Shown here: piece after piece, positions 17,445 through 26,774 of the stretch
How the letters are laid out: every line of letters begins with the position of its first letter
Numbering within the stretch: position 1 is the first letter of the stretch
NCBI GenBank assembly: GCA_947574085.1
Contig: CANPIH010000007.1
Coordinates: 1-33,135 of the forward strand
DNA length: 33,135 bases
From: an uncultured Mycoplasmatota bacterium
Lineage (GTDB): Bacteria > Bacillota_I > Bacilli_A > RF39 > UBA660
Direction of reading: 5' to 3'
Notes under the pieces: generated by a model
Database searches by the model: none
What the model was told of the DNA's origin: nothing
The model's input: the letters and a program-made list of their open reading frames with translations, nothing else
Made by a program: the position numbers and the translations under genes

Positions 17445-17455
17445 TGTCCTTTTTT
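17429..17455 (+). terminator. Intrinsic terminator overlapping the stop codon
   Basis: AGGACA-ATAATTAA-TGTCCT followed by T run. Confidence 0.8.
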
Positions 17456-17508
17456 GCATAAAAAAATTGCCTTAATTTTTATGTTTTTGTAGACTTTTGT
17501 AAAGTTTA

Positions 17509-17517
17509 TGGTATACT
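17509..17517 (+). promoter_or_regulatory. Extended -10 promoter of the polysaccharide locus
   Basis: TGG-TATACT at 17509-17517; -35 not convincing. Confidence 0.5.
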
Positions 17518-17587
17518 AATAGTCAATTTTACAAATTTTTATTATAATGATGTTAACAAGGGGATAAAAAGTGAGAGGAGATATTTT

Positions 17588-18265
17588 ATGAATACAAATA
17601 GTGTGATGATCGGCGATTCAATTAAACTCAATACTCGTATAAATAGTTTACTTTATTTAAAAATAAAACGTGTTTTTGATATTTTTTTCGGCTTATTTGG
17701 AGTGTTTTGCATGTTACCCATTGCTTTTATTATTAAAATAATTTGTATTTTTAATCATGATCATAATAGTATATTCTTCAAACAACAAAGAATTGGAAGA
17801 AATGGTAAAATGTTTTCAATGTATAAATTTAGAACAATGGTTCCTAATGCTAATCAAGCTTTAATCGAACTTATGCGTACCAATCCAGATTTTAGAAATG
17901 AATATTACCAAAACAAAAAAGTCAAGAATGATCCTCGCATTACAAAAATAGGAAAAATCTTGCGTAAAACATCATTAGATGAAATACCTCAATTTATAAA
18001 CGTTTTATTAGGTGATATGAGTTTAGTAGGAAATCGTCCTTATTTACCTATTGAAAAAGAAGATATGGGAGGGTATTTTAACATCATAACCTCTACGAAA
18101 CCAGGCTTAACTGGAATTTGGCAAGTTAGTGGTCGTAGCAATACAACTTTTCAAAAGAGATTGATTTTAGAAAAAAATTACAGTTTAAATTATAGCCTTA
18201 AAATAGATCTAGAAATTATTTGGAAAACTATTATTCAAATTTTTAAAAGAGAAGGAGCAGAATAA
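17588..18265 (+). CDS. Initiating sugar transferase (undecaprenyl-phosphate glycosyl-1-phosphate transferase, bacterial sugar transferase family)
   Basis: KRVFDIFFGLFG; FKQQRIGRNGKMFSMYKFRTM; LRKTSLDEIPQFINVLLGDMSLVGNRPY; KPGLTGIWQVSGRS. Confidence 0.95.
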   Translation: MNTNSVMIGDSIKLNTRINSLLYLKIKRVFDIFFGLFGVFCMLPIAFIIKIICIFNHDHNSIFFKQQRIGRNGKMFSMYKFRTMVPNANQALIELMRTNPDFRNEYYQNKKVKNDPRITKIGKILRKTSLDEIPQFINVLLGDMSLVGNRPYLPIEKEDMGGYFNIITSTKPGLTGIWQVSGRSNTTFQKRLILEKNYSLNYSLKIDLEIIWKTIIQIFKREGAE

Positions 18266-18294
18266 AAATGAAAAGGGAGAAAAAAGTGTGTTAA

Positions 18295-18322
18295 AATAAC
18301 TATAGATATAGTTATTTTTTTT
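18295..18322 (+). terminator. Hairpin/terminator inside the polysaccharide locus
   Basis: AATAACTATA-GA-TATAGTTATT followed by T run. Confidence 0.75.
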
Positions 18323-18341
18323 ATAAGGAGTTGAATAAGAT

Positions 18342-19589
18342 TTGAAGAAAAGACGAATGTTACTATATGCTCATTATTTTTACCCTGAAGTAGCTTCAAC
18401 GGCTCAAATTCTTACTGACTTATGTCAAGGCTTAAAAGATGAATTTTTAATTACAGTTGTTTGCACAGTTCCAAGTTATGTAGGTAAAATAGATAAAAAA
18501 TACAAACAAAAGAAATATTATTTTGAAAATTACGAGGGAATAAAATTAATTAGAGTTCGAGTTAAAGAATTTCAAAAGAAAAAGAAAATAAGTAGATTAA
18601 TGCATATACTTAGCTATTTTTGGAATGCCATTTTTGCAACTTTTAAAGTTGGACATCAAGACATAGTTTTTGCAATATCTCAACCTCCAATTTTAGGAGG
18701 TATTCTTGGAAATTTAGGACGAATAATTACAAAGGGAAAATTTATTTATAATATTCAAGATTTTAATCCAGAACAAATTATGGCTGTAAAATATTCAAAA
18801 AATAAATTTCTTTTAAAGTGTCTTCTTTGGCTTGATAAACATTCTTGTCAAAAAGCGGACCTGATTATCACCGTAGGATATGATATGCAAAAAACTCTAG
18901 AAAAACGTTTTTTTAAAAAGAAAGTACCTCAAAATGTTGTAATACATAATTGGATAAATGAAAGAGAAGTTTATCCTTTAGAAAAAACAAACAAAAACGT
19001 TCAAAAATTTCAAAAAAAGTTTGCTTTGGAAAATAAATTTGTAATTATGTATTCTGGAAATTTAGGATTGTATTATGATTTAGAAAATTTAATAAAAGTA
19101 TTTCAAGAATTTAAAGAAGAAAAAGAAATAGTTTTTGTTTTTGTAGGAGATGGCTCATTAAAAGAAAAATTAGAACAATACGCTTTTAGTAACAAATTAG
19201 ACAATATAACATTTATTCCTTATCAAGAAAAAAAGAATTTAATTTATAGTTTGAATTCTGCAAATATTCATTTGGTTACCAATGCAAAAGGAATCAAAGG
19301 GATTTCTGTACCAAGTAAAATTTATGGTTGCTTAGCAACCAATATTCCTATTTTTGGGATAGTTGAAAAAGGATCAGAGGCATGGAATATTATTAAAAAA
19401 TCCAATTGTGGAATTCTTTCTTCTCCAGAAAAGTATGAAGATATTAAACAAAATTTGCAAAAAATAATATTAGAAAAAGAAGAATTTGTAAATCAGCATA
19501 AAACAGGTAGAAAGTATTTAGAAGAAAATTTTACAAAAGACAAAGCGGTTCATAAATACCTTGAGGAAATAAAAAAGTTAATTGAGTAG
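18342..19589 (+). CDS. Glycosyltransferase family 4 (WcaI-like)
   Basis: YAHYFYPEVASTAQILTDL; IMYSGNLGLYYDLENLI; VFVGDGSLKEKLE; VPSKIYGCLATNIPIFG. TTG start with AAGGAG upstream. Confidence 0.9.
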   Translation: MKKRRMLLYAHYFYPEVASTAQILTDLCQGLKDEFLITVVCTVPSYVGKIDKKYKQKKYYFENYEGIKLIRVRVKEFQKKKKISRLMHILSYFWNAIFATFKVGHQDIVFAISQPPILGGILGNLGRIITKGKFIYNIQDFNPEQIMAVKYSKNKFLLKCLLWLDKHSCQKADLIITVGYDMQKTLEKRFFKKKVPQNVVIHNWINEREVYPLEKTNKNVQKFQKKFALENKFVIMYSGNLGLYYDLENLIKVFQEFKEEKEIVFVFVGDGSLKEKLEQYAFSNKLDNITFIPYQEKKNLIYSLNSANIHLVTNAKGIKGISVPSKIYGCLATNIPIFGIVEKGSEAWNIIKKSNCGILSSPEKYEDIKQNLQKIILEKEEFVNQHKTGRKYLEENFTKDKAVHKYLEEIKKLIE

Positions 19590-19597
19590 GTGTCTTA

Positions 19598-20317
19598 ATG
19601 AAAGAAAGAGATTTTTTTATATCAGTTGCTATGGCAACATATAATGGTGAACAATTTATTCATGAACAAATTGCTTCTATTTTAAAAAATTTAAATGAAA
19701 AAGATGAACTTATAATATCGGATGATGACTCAACAGATCGTACAATACCTATTATTCTTTCTTTTAAAGACAGAAGAATTCATGTAATAAAAGGACCAAA
19801 AAAAGGAGTAAAGCAAAACTTTGCAAATGCAATTGCCAGTTGTAAAGGAAAATACATTTTTTTATCGGATCAAGATGACCTATGGCATAAAGAAAAAGTG
19901 GAAAAGATTTTGGAAGTTTTTCAAAAAGAAAGATGTGATTGTGTGACCCATGATTGTGAAGTGGTAAATAATGATAATTCTAAAGTAATCATTGCTTCTT
20001 TTTTTGCTCATAGAAAATCAAAGCCTGGAATTATTCAAAATATATATAAAAATAAATATTTAGGTTGCTGTATGGCTTTTCATAAAAATATGATAAAATA
20101 TATATTACCTATTCCAGATACAATTGAAATGCATGATCAATGGATAGGAATTGTATGTGATAAATATGGAAAATCTGTTTTTTTAAAAGAAAAATTGATA
20201 AAATATCGTCGTCATGCTAAAAATGTATCTGCAATGCACCATTATCCACTAGCAAAAATGATTAAAAATAGAATTGTATTGCTAATTGAATTTTACAAAA
20301 GAGTAAAAAGAAAGTAA
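19598..20317 (+). CDS. Glycosyltransferase family 2 (rhamnosyltransferase-like)
   Basis: ISVAMATYNGEQFIHEQIASIL; ELIISDDDSTDRT; FLSDQDDLWHKEKVEK. Confidence 0.93.
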   Translation: MKERDFFISVAMATYNGEQFIHEQIASILKNLNEKDELIISDDDSTDRTIPIILSFKDRRIHVIKGPKKGVKQNFANAIASCKGKYIFLSDQDDLWHKEKVEKILEVFQKERCDCVTHDCEVVNNDNSKVIIASFFAHRKSKPGIIQNIYKNKYLGCCMAFHKNMIKYILPIPDTIEMHDQWIGIVCDKYGKSVFLKEKLIKYRRHAKNVSAMHHYPLAKMIKNRIVLLIEFYKRVKRK

Positions 20318-20338
20318 TTAAATAAAAAGAAAGGTTGA

Positions 20339-21406
20339 ATGAGTATGATTCCATATATCCTTTTAATATTCTTAATAGTTGTTTCTTATTTTTTAATAAA
20401 CAAACGATTCAATAATGCTAAAAAAAAATATTGCATTTTTGTAGGAGTCCTTTTATTTTTACTCCTTGCTTTTCGTAATACATCTTTAGGTATAGACCTA
20501 AAAAGATTATATATTCCCTATTTTAATATTATTAAAAATTTATCTTTTGGAGAAACAATCCGTTTTAGTCAGAGTCACCAAACAGAAGTTGTATTTTATT
20601 TGCTAAACAAAACAATTTCATTATTTACTGACAATATTCATTTTTATTTAGCTATTGTAGCCATTCCATATATTTTTACAGTTAGTCGATTTATTTACAA
20701 ATACTCAAAAAATCCACTTTTAAGTTTTTTGATTTTTCTTTCTTTAAACTATTATTGTTTTAGTTTTTCGGCCTTGCGTCATACTTTAGCAGCGAGTTTC
20801 TTAATTTTTAGTTATGATTATTTAAAAGAAAAAAAATGGTTACCCTTTCTTTTTTGTGTAATACTTGCTTCTTTATTTCATCGTACAGCTTTCATTTTTT
20901 TGCTTGCTTATCCTTTAGCGTATTTAAAAATAAATTGGAAGCAAATTGTGCTTAGCCTTTTGCTTATTTTTTGTTCTACTTTATTAAGAGATTTTTTATT
21001 CCAGTTGCTATTTTTTATTTTTGATTCTGGACATTTTGCTAATTATTTAAATATTGGAGAATCAATGAGTTTGGTATTTTTTACCATTAATTTTTTACTA
21101 TATTTATTTATGATATACTTATTTAAGAATAATAAAAATAAAATGGAAAATCGTGTTCTTTTGAATTTACAATTTTTATGTATTTGCTTTGCTTCTTTAA
21201 CTCCTGTATTAGGAGAAATGATTCGAATTAGTTTCTTCTTTGGTGTATTCTTATGTGCAAGTTTACCCAATGCCATAGAGAATTCAAAATACGCACAAAA
21301 TAAAAAGGTATATTATAGTGTTTTAAGTATTAGTTTTATTCTTTATTTTTTCAACTTCACCCTTTATAATAGTTCATTAGTACCTTATGTAAGTATTTTT
21401 GATTAG
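20339..21406 (+). CDS. EpsG/Wzy-like polysaccharide polymerase
   Basis: Multi-TM; LLAFRNTSLGIDLKRLYIPYF; SFSALRHTLAASFLIFSYDYLKEKKWLPFLFCVILASLFHRTAFIFL. Confidence 0.88.
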   Translation: MSMIPYILLIFLIVVSYFLINKRFNNAKKKYCIFVGVLLFLLLAFRNTSLGIDLKRLYIPYFNIIKNLSFGETIRFSQSHQTEVVFYLLNKTISLFTDNIHFYLAIVAIPYIFTVSRFIYKYSKNPLLSFLIFLSLNYYCFSFSALRHTLAASFLIFSYDYLKEKKWLPFLFCVILASLFHRTAFIFLLAYPLAYLKINWKQIVLSLLLIFCSTLLRDFLFQLLFFIFDSGHFANYLNIGESMSLVFFTINFLLYLFMIYLFKNNKNKMENRVLLNLQFLCICFASLTPVLGEMIRISFFFGVFLCASLPNAIENSKYAQNKKVYYSVLSISFILYFFNFTLYNSSLVPYVSIFD

Positions 21407-21420
21407 AAGGAGATGTATTT

Positions 21421-22329
21421 ATGGACAAAGAAACAATGGAAGCCTTAGAAAAAATAGTAGCCAAATACAATTTACTTATAGCTTCTAAAGAATATAAAAC
21501 AGGAGTAAAATGGATAGAACTTAATACTCTTATGAAAAAAGGAAAAATTTTTACCATCTTAAAAAAAATTATTGTTCATAAAAAGATAAAAAAATATGAA
21601 AATCCTACGCCCACTTTTTTTTCAATTAACAACACACCCATCGTTAAAAAGAAAATTGTTATATACTCTTGCATAATTGGAGATTACGACAATATAAGAA
21701 ATCCAATTTTTAAAAATCCTAATTGTGACTATATTCTTTTTACAGATAATTCCAAAATTCAAAAATGTAGTTGGGATATTCAAGAAATAGCAAAAGAAAT
21801 AAAAGAAAAATATTCCAATAATAAAACAATAATCAATCGTTATTATAAATTAAATCCACAAGAGTTGTTTCCAAATTACGATTATGCAATTTATGTAGAT
21901 GGTAATGTTGAAATCGTATCGGATTTAACCACATTAATTCATAACGTTGGTTCTTTAGGAATTGCTTTACATAAGCATTGCTTTCGTAACTGCATATATG
22001 ATGAATTAGAAGCCTGCAAAATTTTAAAAAAAGGAAATATTTTCAAACTTCAAAATCAAATCGAAAATTATAAAAAGGAAAATTTTCCTTCTCACTATGG
22101 GATGGCAGAATGTGGTTTAATAATTACCGATTTAAAAGAAGAAGTAGCAAAAGAAATTATGAGAGATTGGTTTTTGGAGTTTTTTCATTCTTCAAGTTTA
22201 AGAGATCAAATTGCATTACCATATATTTTATGGAAGAAAAATATCAAAGTAGAGCAAATTACAACCTTAGGAAATAATATTTTCCAAAATCCCAAAATGA
22301 TTATTCATAAAAATCATAAAAAAAATTAA
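21421..22329 (+). CDS. DUF616 / TOD1-MUCI70 glycosyltransferase-like protein
   Basis: KIVIYSCIIGDYDNIRNPIF...YILFTDN; YKLNPQELFPNYDYAIYVDGNVEI; HKHCFRNCIYDELEACK. Confidence 0.75.
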   Translation: MDKETMEALEKIVAKYNLLIASKEYKTGVKWIELNTLMKKGKIFTILKKIIVHKKIKKYENPTPTFFSINNTPIVKKKIVIYSCIIGDYDNIRNPIFKNPNCDYILFTDNSKIQKCSWDIQEIAKEIKEKYSNNKTIINRYYKLNPQELFPNYDYAIYVDGNVEIVSDLTTLIHNVGSLGIALHKHCFRNCIYDELEACKILKKGNIFKLQNQIENYKKENFPSHYGMAECGLIITDLKEEVAKEIMRDWFLEFFHSSSLRDQIALPYILWKKNIKVEQITTLGNNIFQNPKMIIHKNHKKN

Positions 22330-22347
22330 AAGAGGGAGAAGAAACTT

Positions 22348-23259
22348 ATGATTCAGAAAATAAAAAGTTATATTTTGCATCCTAATAAATGGATTGTTTT
22401 TTTGGCTTCTAGAAATATTTTAAAAATAAATGATGAAAAATATTTAAAAATTATCTATAAAATAATAATGGGTAAACAACTAAATTTAGAAAATCCTATA
22501 ACTTTTAATGAAAAAATAAATTGGTTAAAATTGTATGATCGAAAAGAAATTTATACAATTATGGTTGATAAATATTTGGTGAAGAATTGGGTGGCCTCAA
22601 AAATAGGAGAAGAATATATAATTCCAACAATAAATGTATACAATTCTTGGAAAGAAATTAATTTTGATGATTTACCAAATCAATTTGTTTTAAAATGCAA
22701 TCATGACTCGGGTGGAAATATTGTTTGTCAAGATAAAAAAAACTTAGATTTCCAAAAAGCTAAGAAAAAAATTAAAAAAACATTACGAAGAAATTTTTAT
22801 TATTTGGCTCGAGAATGGCCTTATAAGAATGTAGATAAAAAAATAATTGTGGAAAAGTACATGAGCGATGATAAGCAAAAAAAAGGATTGATCGATTACA
22901 AATTTATGTGCTTTCATGGAAAAGCCAAATACATTTTTGTTTGTCAAAATCGAGAGAGTAAATTTGGTGTAACAATTGATATCTTAAATACAAAGTGGGA
23001 AAAATTGCCTTATAGACGAAAAAATCATAATTCTAGTAAAAATATAATAAAACCTAAAAATTATGAATTAATGATTCAATTGGCAGAAAAGTTAGCAGAA
23101 AATGTTCCTTTTTTAAGAGTCGATTTTTATGAAATAAACTATAAAGTTTACTTTGGAGAAATGACATTTTATCCTGGTGGTGGACTAGAAAAATTTGAAC
23201 CAGAAGATTTTGATAAAATTCTAGGAGACAGCTTGGAAATAGGAGGGATAAGAAAATGA
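22348..23259 (+). CDS. TupA-like ATP-grasp protein
   Basis: NPITFNEKINWLKLYDRKEIYTIMVDKYLVKNWVASKIGEEYIIPT; QFVLKCNHDSGGNIV; IVEKYM; DYKFMCFHGKAKYIFV; LRVDFYEINYKVYFGEMTFYPGGGLEKF. Confidence 0.87.
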   Translation: MIQKIKSYILHPNKWIVFLASRNILKINDEKYLKIIYKIIMGKQLNLENPITFNEKINWLKLYDRKEIYTIMVDKYLVKNWVASKIGEEYIIPTINVYNSWKEINFDDLPNQFVLKCNHDSGGNIVCQDKKNLDFQKAKKKIKKTLRRNFYYLAREWPYKNVDKKIIVEKYMSDDKQKKGLIDYKFMCFHGKAKYIFVCQNRESKFGVTIDILNTKWEKLPYRRKNHNSSKNIIKPKNYELMIQLAEKLAENVPFLRVDFYEINYKVYFGEMTFYPGGGLEKFEPEDFDKILGDSLEIGGIRK

Positions 23260-24752
23260 GAACCAAAATGGCTATCAAAAATGTATTTTTTTCTTTACTA
23301 CTTCAATTGGTTTCCATTATTTGTGGATTAATTGTACCTAAAATGATCATTACTCATTATGGATCAGCAACAAATGGTTTGATTGTTTCCATTACTCAAT
23401 TTTTGGCTTATATAGCTTTGTTAGAATCGGGGATAGGGCCAGTAGTTAAAGCGAAATTGTATAAACCTATTGCTGAAAAAAAGAAACAAGAAATTGAAAA
23501 CATACTGTTTGCTTCTGAACGTTTTTTTAAGTGGATTGCTAAAATTTTTTTAATATATGTATTTGCTTTGTGTATTTTTTATCCATTAATTGTAGCCAGC
23601 CAATTTGAAAAAGGATTTACTATATCTTTGATTGTCATTTTATCTTTAAGTACATTAGTAGAATATTATTTTGGCATTACGTATAAATTGTACTTGCAAG
23701 CAGAACAAAAAACCTACATAACGTCTTATTTTCAAATCGTATCTACAATTTTAAATACGATTGGTGTTTGTATTCTGGTATTTTTAGGAGCGAATTTGCT
23801 GTTTGTCAAAATTTTAAGCACTGTATTTTTTATCATACGTCCATTATTACAAAATTATTATGTAAAAAAAAGATTTAATCTTCATTTGCAAAATGCAAAT
23901 AAAAAATATATTTTAGAACAAAAATGGGATGGTTTGGCACAACATATAGCTGCGGTTATACACGGAAATACAGATATTACCATTTTAACTCTTTTTGCTA
24001 CCATTTCAGAAGTTTCTATTTATTCCATCTATTTATTAGTTATAAATGGAGTAAAACGAGTTATTTCTTCCTTTACTGGTGGTATAGATGCCTCCTTTGG
24101 AAATATGATAGCTAGAGAGGAATTAACAACTTTAAACAAAAGTTTTAATGGGTATGAATTTCTTTATTTTACCTTAATAACAATTATATACAGTTGCACT
24201 TTTTTATTAATTGTTCCTTTTGTAAAAATATATACTTTTGGGATAAAAGATGCCAATTACGTACGGCCACTTTTTGCCATTTTAATCGTTTTTTCTGAAT
24301 TTATGCATTCAATAAGACTTCCTTACAGTTCTTTAGTGATGGCAAGTGGTCATTTTAAAGAAACAAGAAGAGGTGCATGGTTAGAATCAATAATTAATAT
24401 AATTTTATCGCTACTTTTCGTTTTTCAATTTGGATTAATTGGAGTAGCTATTGGTACACTTTGTGCTATGACAATTCGAACCATCGAATTTGTAAAACAC
24501 ACCTCTTATTTTATTCTTAAAAGAAATATAAAAGAATCTGTTAAAAAGATCGGTCTATGTCTCATGGAAACATTAGTTATAGTTAGCATTTTTTGGTACA
24601 TACCAATAAAAATATATAACTATTTTAGCTGGATTTCTTACGCTTCTTTTGTTTTTCTATTTTCTTCTTTATTTGTGTTTTTTATAAATAGATTTATATT
24701 TAAAGACTCTTATCGATATATAAAGAGTACTTTAAAAAAACTTAAAAAATAA
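23256..24752 (+). CDS. Wzx-like lipopolysaccharide/oligosaccharide flippase
   Basis: Multi-TM with IVPKMIITHYGSATNGLIVSITQFLAYIALLESGIGPVV; ATGA overlap with the ATP-grasp gene. Confidence 0.9.
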   Translation: MRTKMAIKNVFFSLLLQLVSIICGLIVPKMIITHYGSATNGLIVSITQFLAYIALLESGIGPVVKAKLYKPIAEKKKQEIENILFASERFFKWIAKIFLIYVFALCIFYPLIVASQFEKGFTISLIVILSLSTLVEYYFGITYKLYLQAEQKTYITSYFQIVSTILNTIGVCILVFLGANLLFVKILSTVFFIIRPLLQNYYVKKRFNLHLQNANKKYILEQKWDGLAQHIAAVIHGNTDITILTLFATISEVSIYSIYLLVINGVKRVISSFTGGIDASFGNMIAREELTTLNKSFNGYEFLYFTLITIIYSCTFLLIVPFVKIYTFGIKDANYVRPLFAILIVFSEFMHSIRLPYSSLVMASGHFKETRRGAWLESIINIILSLLFVFQFGLIGVAIGTLCAMTIRTIEFVKHTSYFILKRNIKESVKKIGLCLMETLVIVSIFWYIPIKIYNYFSWISYASFVFLFSSLFVFFINRFIFKDSYRYIKSTLKKLKK

Positions 24753-24769
24753 AAAAAATGTCTAAATAT

Positions 24770-24797
24770 TGTAAATTTATGACAATTTACAGTTTTT
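24770..24797 (+). terminator. Inverted repeat after the flippase gene, possible terminator
   Basis: TGTAAATT-TATGAC-AATTTACA then GTTTTT. Confidence 0.5.
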
Positions 24798-24799
24798 AC

Positions 24800-24828
24800 T
24801 TGCAAAAAATTCAAAAAAAGTATAAAAT
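24800..24828 (+). promoter_or_regulatory. Probable promoter of the sortase operon
   Basis: TTGCAA (24800-24805), 17-nt spacer, TAAAAT (24823-24828) within TATAAAAT. Confidence 0.5.
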
Positions 24829-24856
24829 ACAACGTAAAAGAGAGGGATGATTATTT

Positions 24857-25363
24857 ATGAAAAAAGGTTTATTTATAGCTTTAGTTACTTTTTTAGTACT
24901 TGGTTTTAACAATGTTTATGCAATGTCAAAAAACGATTTAGAGGAAAAACTTATAAAATCTTATACGATCAATGGTACAACTTTTCAAGCCAGCGATTCG
25001 GATATTACTAAAATAAAAAGATACATCAAACAAAATGATATTTCTGAAAGTGATGCTGATTATATTTCTAAAAAAGTAGATGAAGCCATAGATATTATTG
25101 AAGAATCTGGTGTAAAATCATTAAATGAATTAACAAAAAAAGATAGAGAAAAACTAGTGAGCATTTGTAATGATGTTTCTGAACATACTGCAATTAAAGT
25201 TACAGCATCTAAAAAAACAATTACAATTTATAATATGGATGGAACTATATTTGATGAATTTGATTCAGAGGTTGTTAAAAAAACAGGTACTACGAATATC
25301 CTTTTAATGACAAGTGTCGTATCTTTAATAGGAGTTGCTTTTATTACTAGAAAAAAATTCTAG
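24857..25363 (+). CDS. Secreted protein with sortase-like C-terminal anchor; probable sortase substrate
   Basis: Signal peptide MKKGLFIALVTFLVLGFNNVYA; C-terminus VVKKTGTTNILLMTSVVSLIGVAFITRKKF (KTG-like motif, TM, basic tail); immediately upstream of the sortase. Confidence 0.75.
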   Translation: MKKGLFIALVTFLVLGFNNVYAMSKNDLEEKLIKSYTINGTTFQASDSDITKIKRYIKQNDISESDADYISKKVDEAIDIIEESGVKSLNELTKKDREKLVSICNDVSEHTAIKVTASKKTITIYNMDGTIFDEFDSEVVKKTGTTNILLMTSVVSLIGVAFITRKKF

Positions 25364-25369
25364 TAATAA
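25341..25369 (+). promoter_or_regulatory. 12-bp perfect hairpin between sortase substrate and sortase gene
   Basis: TTATTACTAGAA-AAAAA-TTCTAGTAATAA spanning the substrate stop codon; no T run follows. Confidence 0.75.
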
Positions 25370-25378
25370 AAATAATAC

Positions 25379-25999
25379 ATGAAAACACTAGAAGCAATTG
25401 TTAAAAGATTTGCAATTGCTTTTTTCTTTTTTAGCCTTACGACGACACTAGTTTATTTAGGTTGTAACAAAAAAATAAGTCTCTATATTCGAACCTTTAA
25501 TAATTTTACTTATGTACCTCAAGAGAAAGAAAAAAAACCAGTAGCTATTAATCTGGAAACAAAAGAGATTACTCATTACCCATATTATGGAGAAAAGTTT
25601 GGAATTATTAAAATTCCAGCTATTGATATTCAAGTGAATTTGTATCATGGAGATTCTTTAGAAATATTAAAAAAAGGAGCTGGGCATTATTCTGGTAGTT
25701 ATTTTCCAAGTGAAGGGGGAACCATCTTAATTGCAGCTCACAATCGAAGTGAATATTTTAAGTATTTACCAAAATTAAAACTGGATGATGAAATTATTAT
25801 AGATACAACTTATGGTGTATTTACGTATAAAATTATAGATGGAAAAGTTATGAAAATAAAAGAACTGGAAAAAATTCGATTTACCCAAGAGAAAGAAACT
25901 CTAGTTTTATATACTTGTTATCCTATGAACGCTTTGGGATTTACCAATGAAAGATACGTTGTATATGCTTCCCTAACAGAGGTGTCTTATGAAAATTAA
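25379..25999 (+). CDS. Sortase, class D-like
   Basis: N-terminal TM; IKIPAIDIQVNLYHG; ILIAAHNRS (His), TLVLYTCYPMN (Cys), NERYVVYASL (Arg). Confidence 0.9.
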   Translation: MKTLEAIVKRFAIAFFFFSLTTTLVYLGCNKKISLYIRTFNNFTYVPQEKEKKPVAINLETKEITHYPYYGEKFGIIKIPAIDIQVNLYHGDSLEILKKGAGHYSGSYFPSEGGTILIAAHNRSEYFKYLPKLKLDDEIIIDTTYGVFTYKIIDGKVMKIKELEKIRFTQEKETLVLYTCYPMNALGFTNERYVVYASLTEVSYEN

Positions 26000-26774
26000 A
26001 AAAACTTTATATTTTTTTCTAGTAAGTTGTTTATTGACAGTATTTCTTAGTAGTACTTTGCTACTTATGACTTTATTAAATTCACGATATATGATGAAAT
26101 TATTTCAAAAGAATAATATTTATGAAATAATTGCTCAAAGTACATTAGAAGAAATGCATAATTATATATATCAGTCTGGATTTAATGAAGAAGTATTAAC
26201 GTCTCTATTTACAAAAGAGGAAATTGAAAAAAGTTTTAAAGAAATGACTAAAAGCATTTATAAAAATGTTCCTTTTGTTTTAGATACAAAAGTTTTGGAA
26301 AGAAATTTAGAAAAAAATATTAAAATTATTTTAGAAAAAAATAATATTATGGAATATGAAGAAGAAGCTCTAAATAATTTTAAAAAGGAAATAATAGATA
26401 CTTATAAAAACAATATTGATTTAAAAAGTTTTTTAGGAAATGTACCAGAATATATTGTAATAGTAAAAAATGTAATAATAACCATTGTAATGATTTCTGG
26501 AATTGGATTCTTTTTTATTTATCTATATTTAAAAAATGACCGTAAAAAAGCAATTTCCATTTCCTTGTTTTTTTCTGGATGTGTCTTTTTTAGCTTTTAC
26601 TTTTTTATAAAAGCAAGCATTAATATAGAATCTATTCAATTTTTTAATGAATGTATTTCAAAATTGATTGTTGTTTTATTAAACAATTTGTTAAAGCAAT
26701 TTTTAGGTATTGCTATTTTATGTATCTTTTGTGGCTTACTCTTTTGTTTTGAAAAAAAGCGTGAGGTTTTATGA
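25989..26774 (+). CDS. Membrane protein of unknown function in the sortase operon
   Basis: N-terminal TM, about 100-aa polar region, about three C-terminal TMs; overlaps sortase 3' end by 11 nt. Confidence 0.75.
   Translation: MKIKKTLYFFLVSCLLTVFLSSTLLLMTLLNSRYMMKLFQKNNIYEIIAQSTLEEMHNYIYQSGFNEEVLTSLFTKEEIEKSFKEMTKSIYKNVPFVLDTKVLERNLEKNIKIILEKNNIMEYEEEALNNFKKEIIDTYKNNIDLKSFLGNVPEYIVIVKNVIITIVMISGIGFFFIYLYLKNDRKKAISISLFFSGCVFFSFYFFIKASINIESIQFFNECISKLIVVLLNNLLKQFLGIAILCIFCGLLFCFEKKREVL

Noticed and set aside
23924-24115. 63-aa + ORF inside the flippase gene
   Set aside because: Out-of-frame overlap with a well-supported multi-TM CDS; no RBS or domain.
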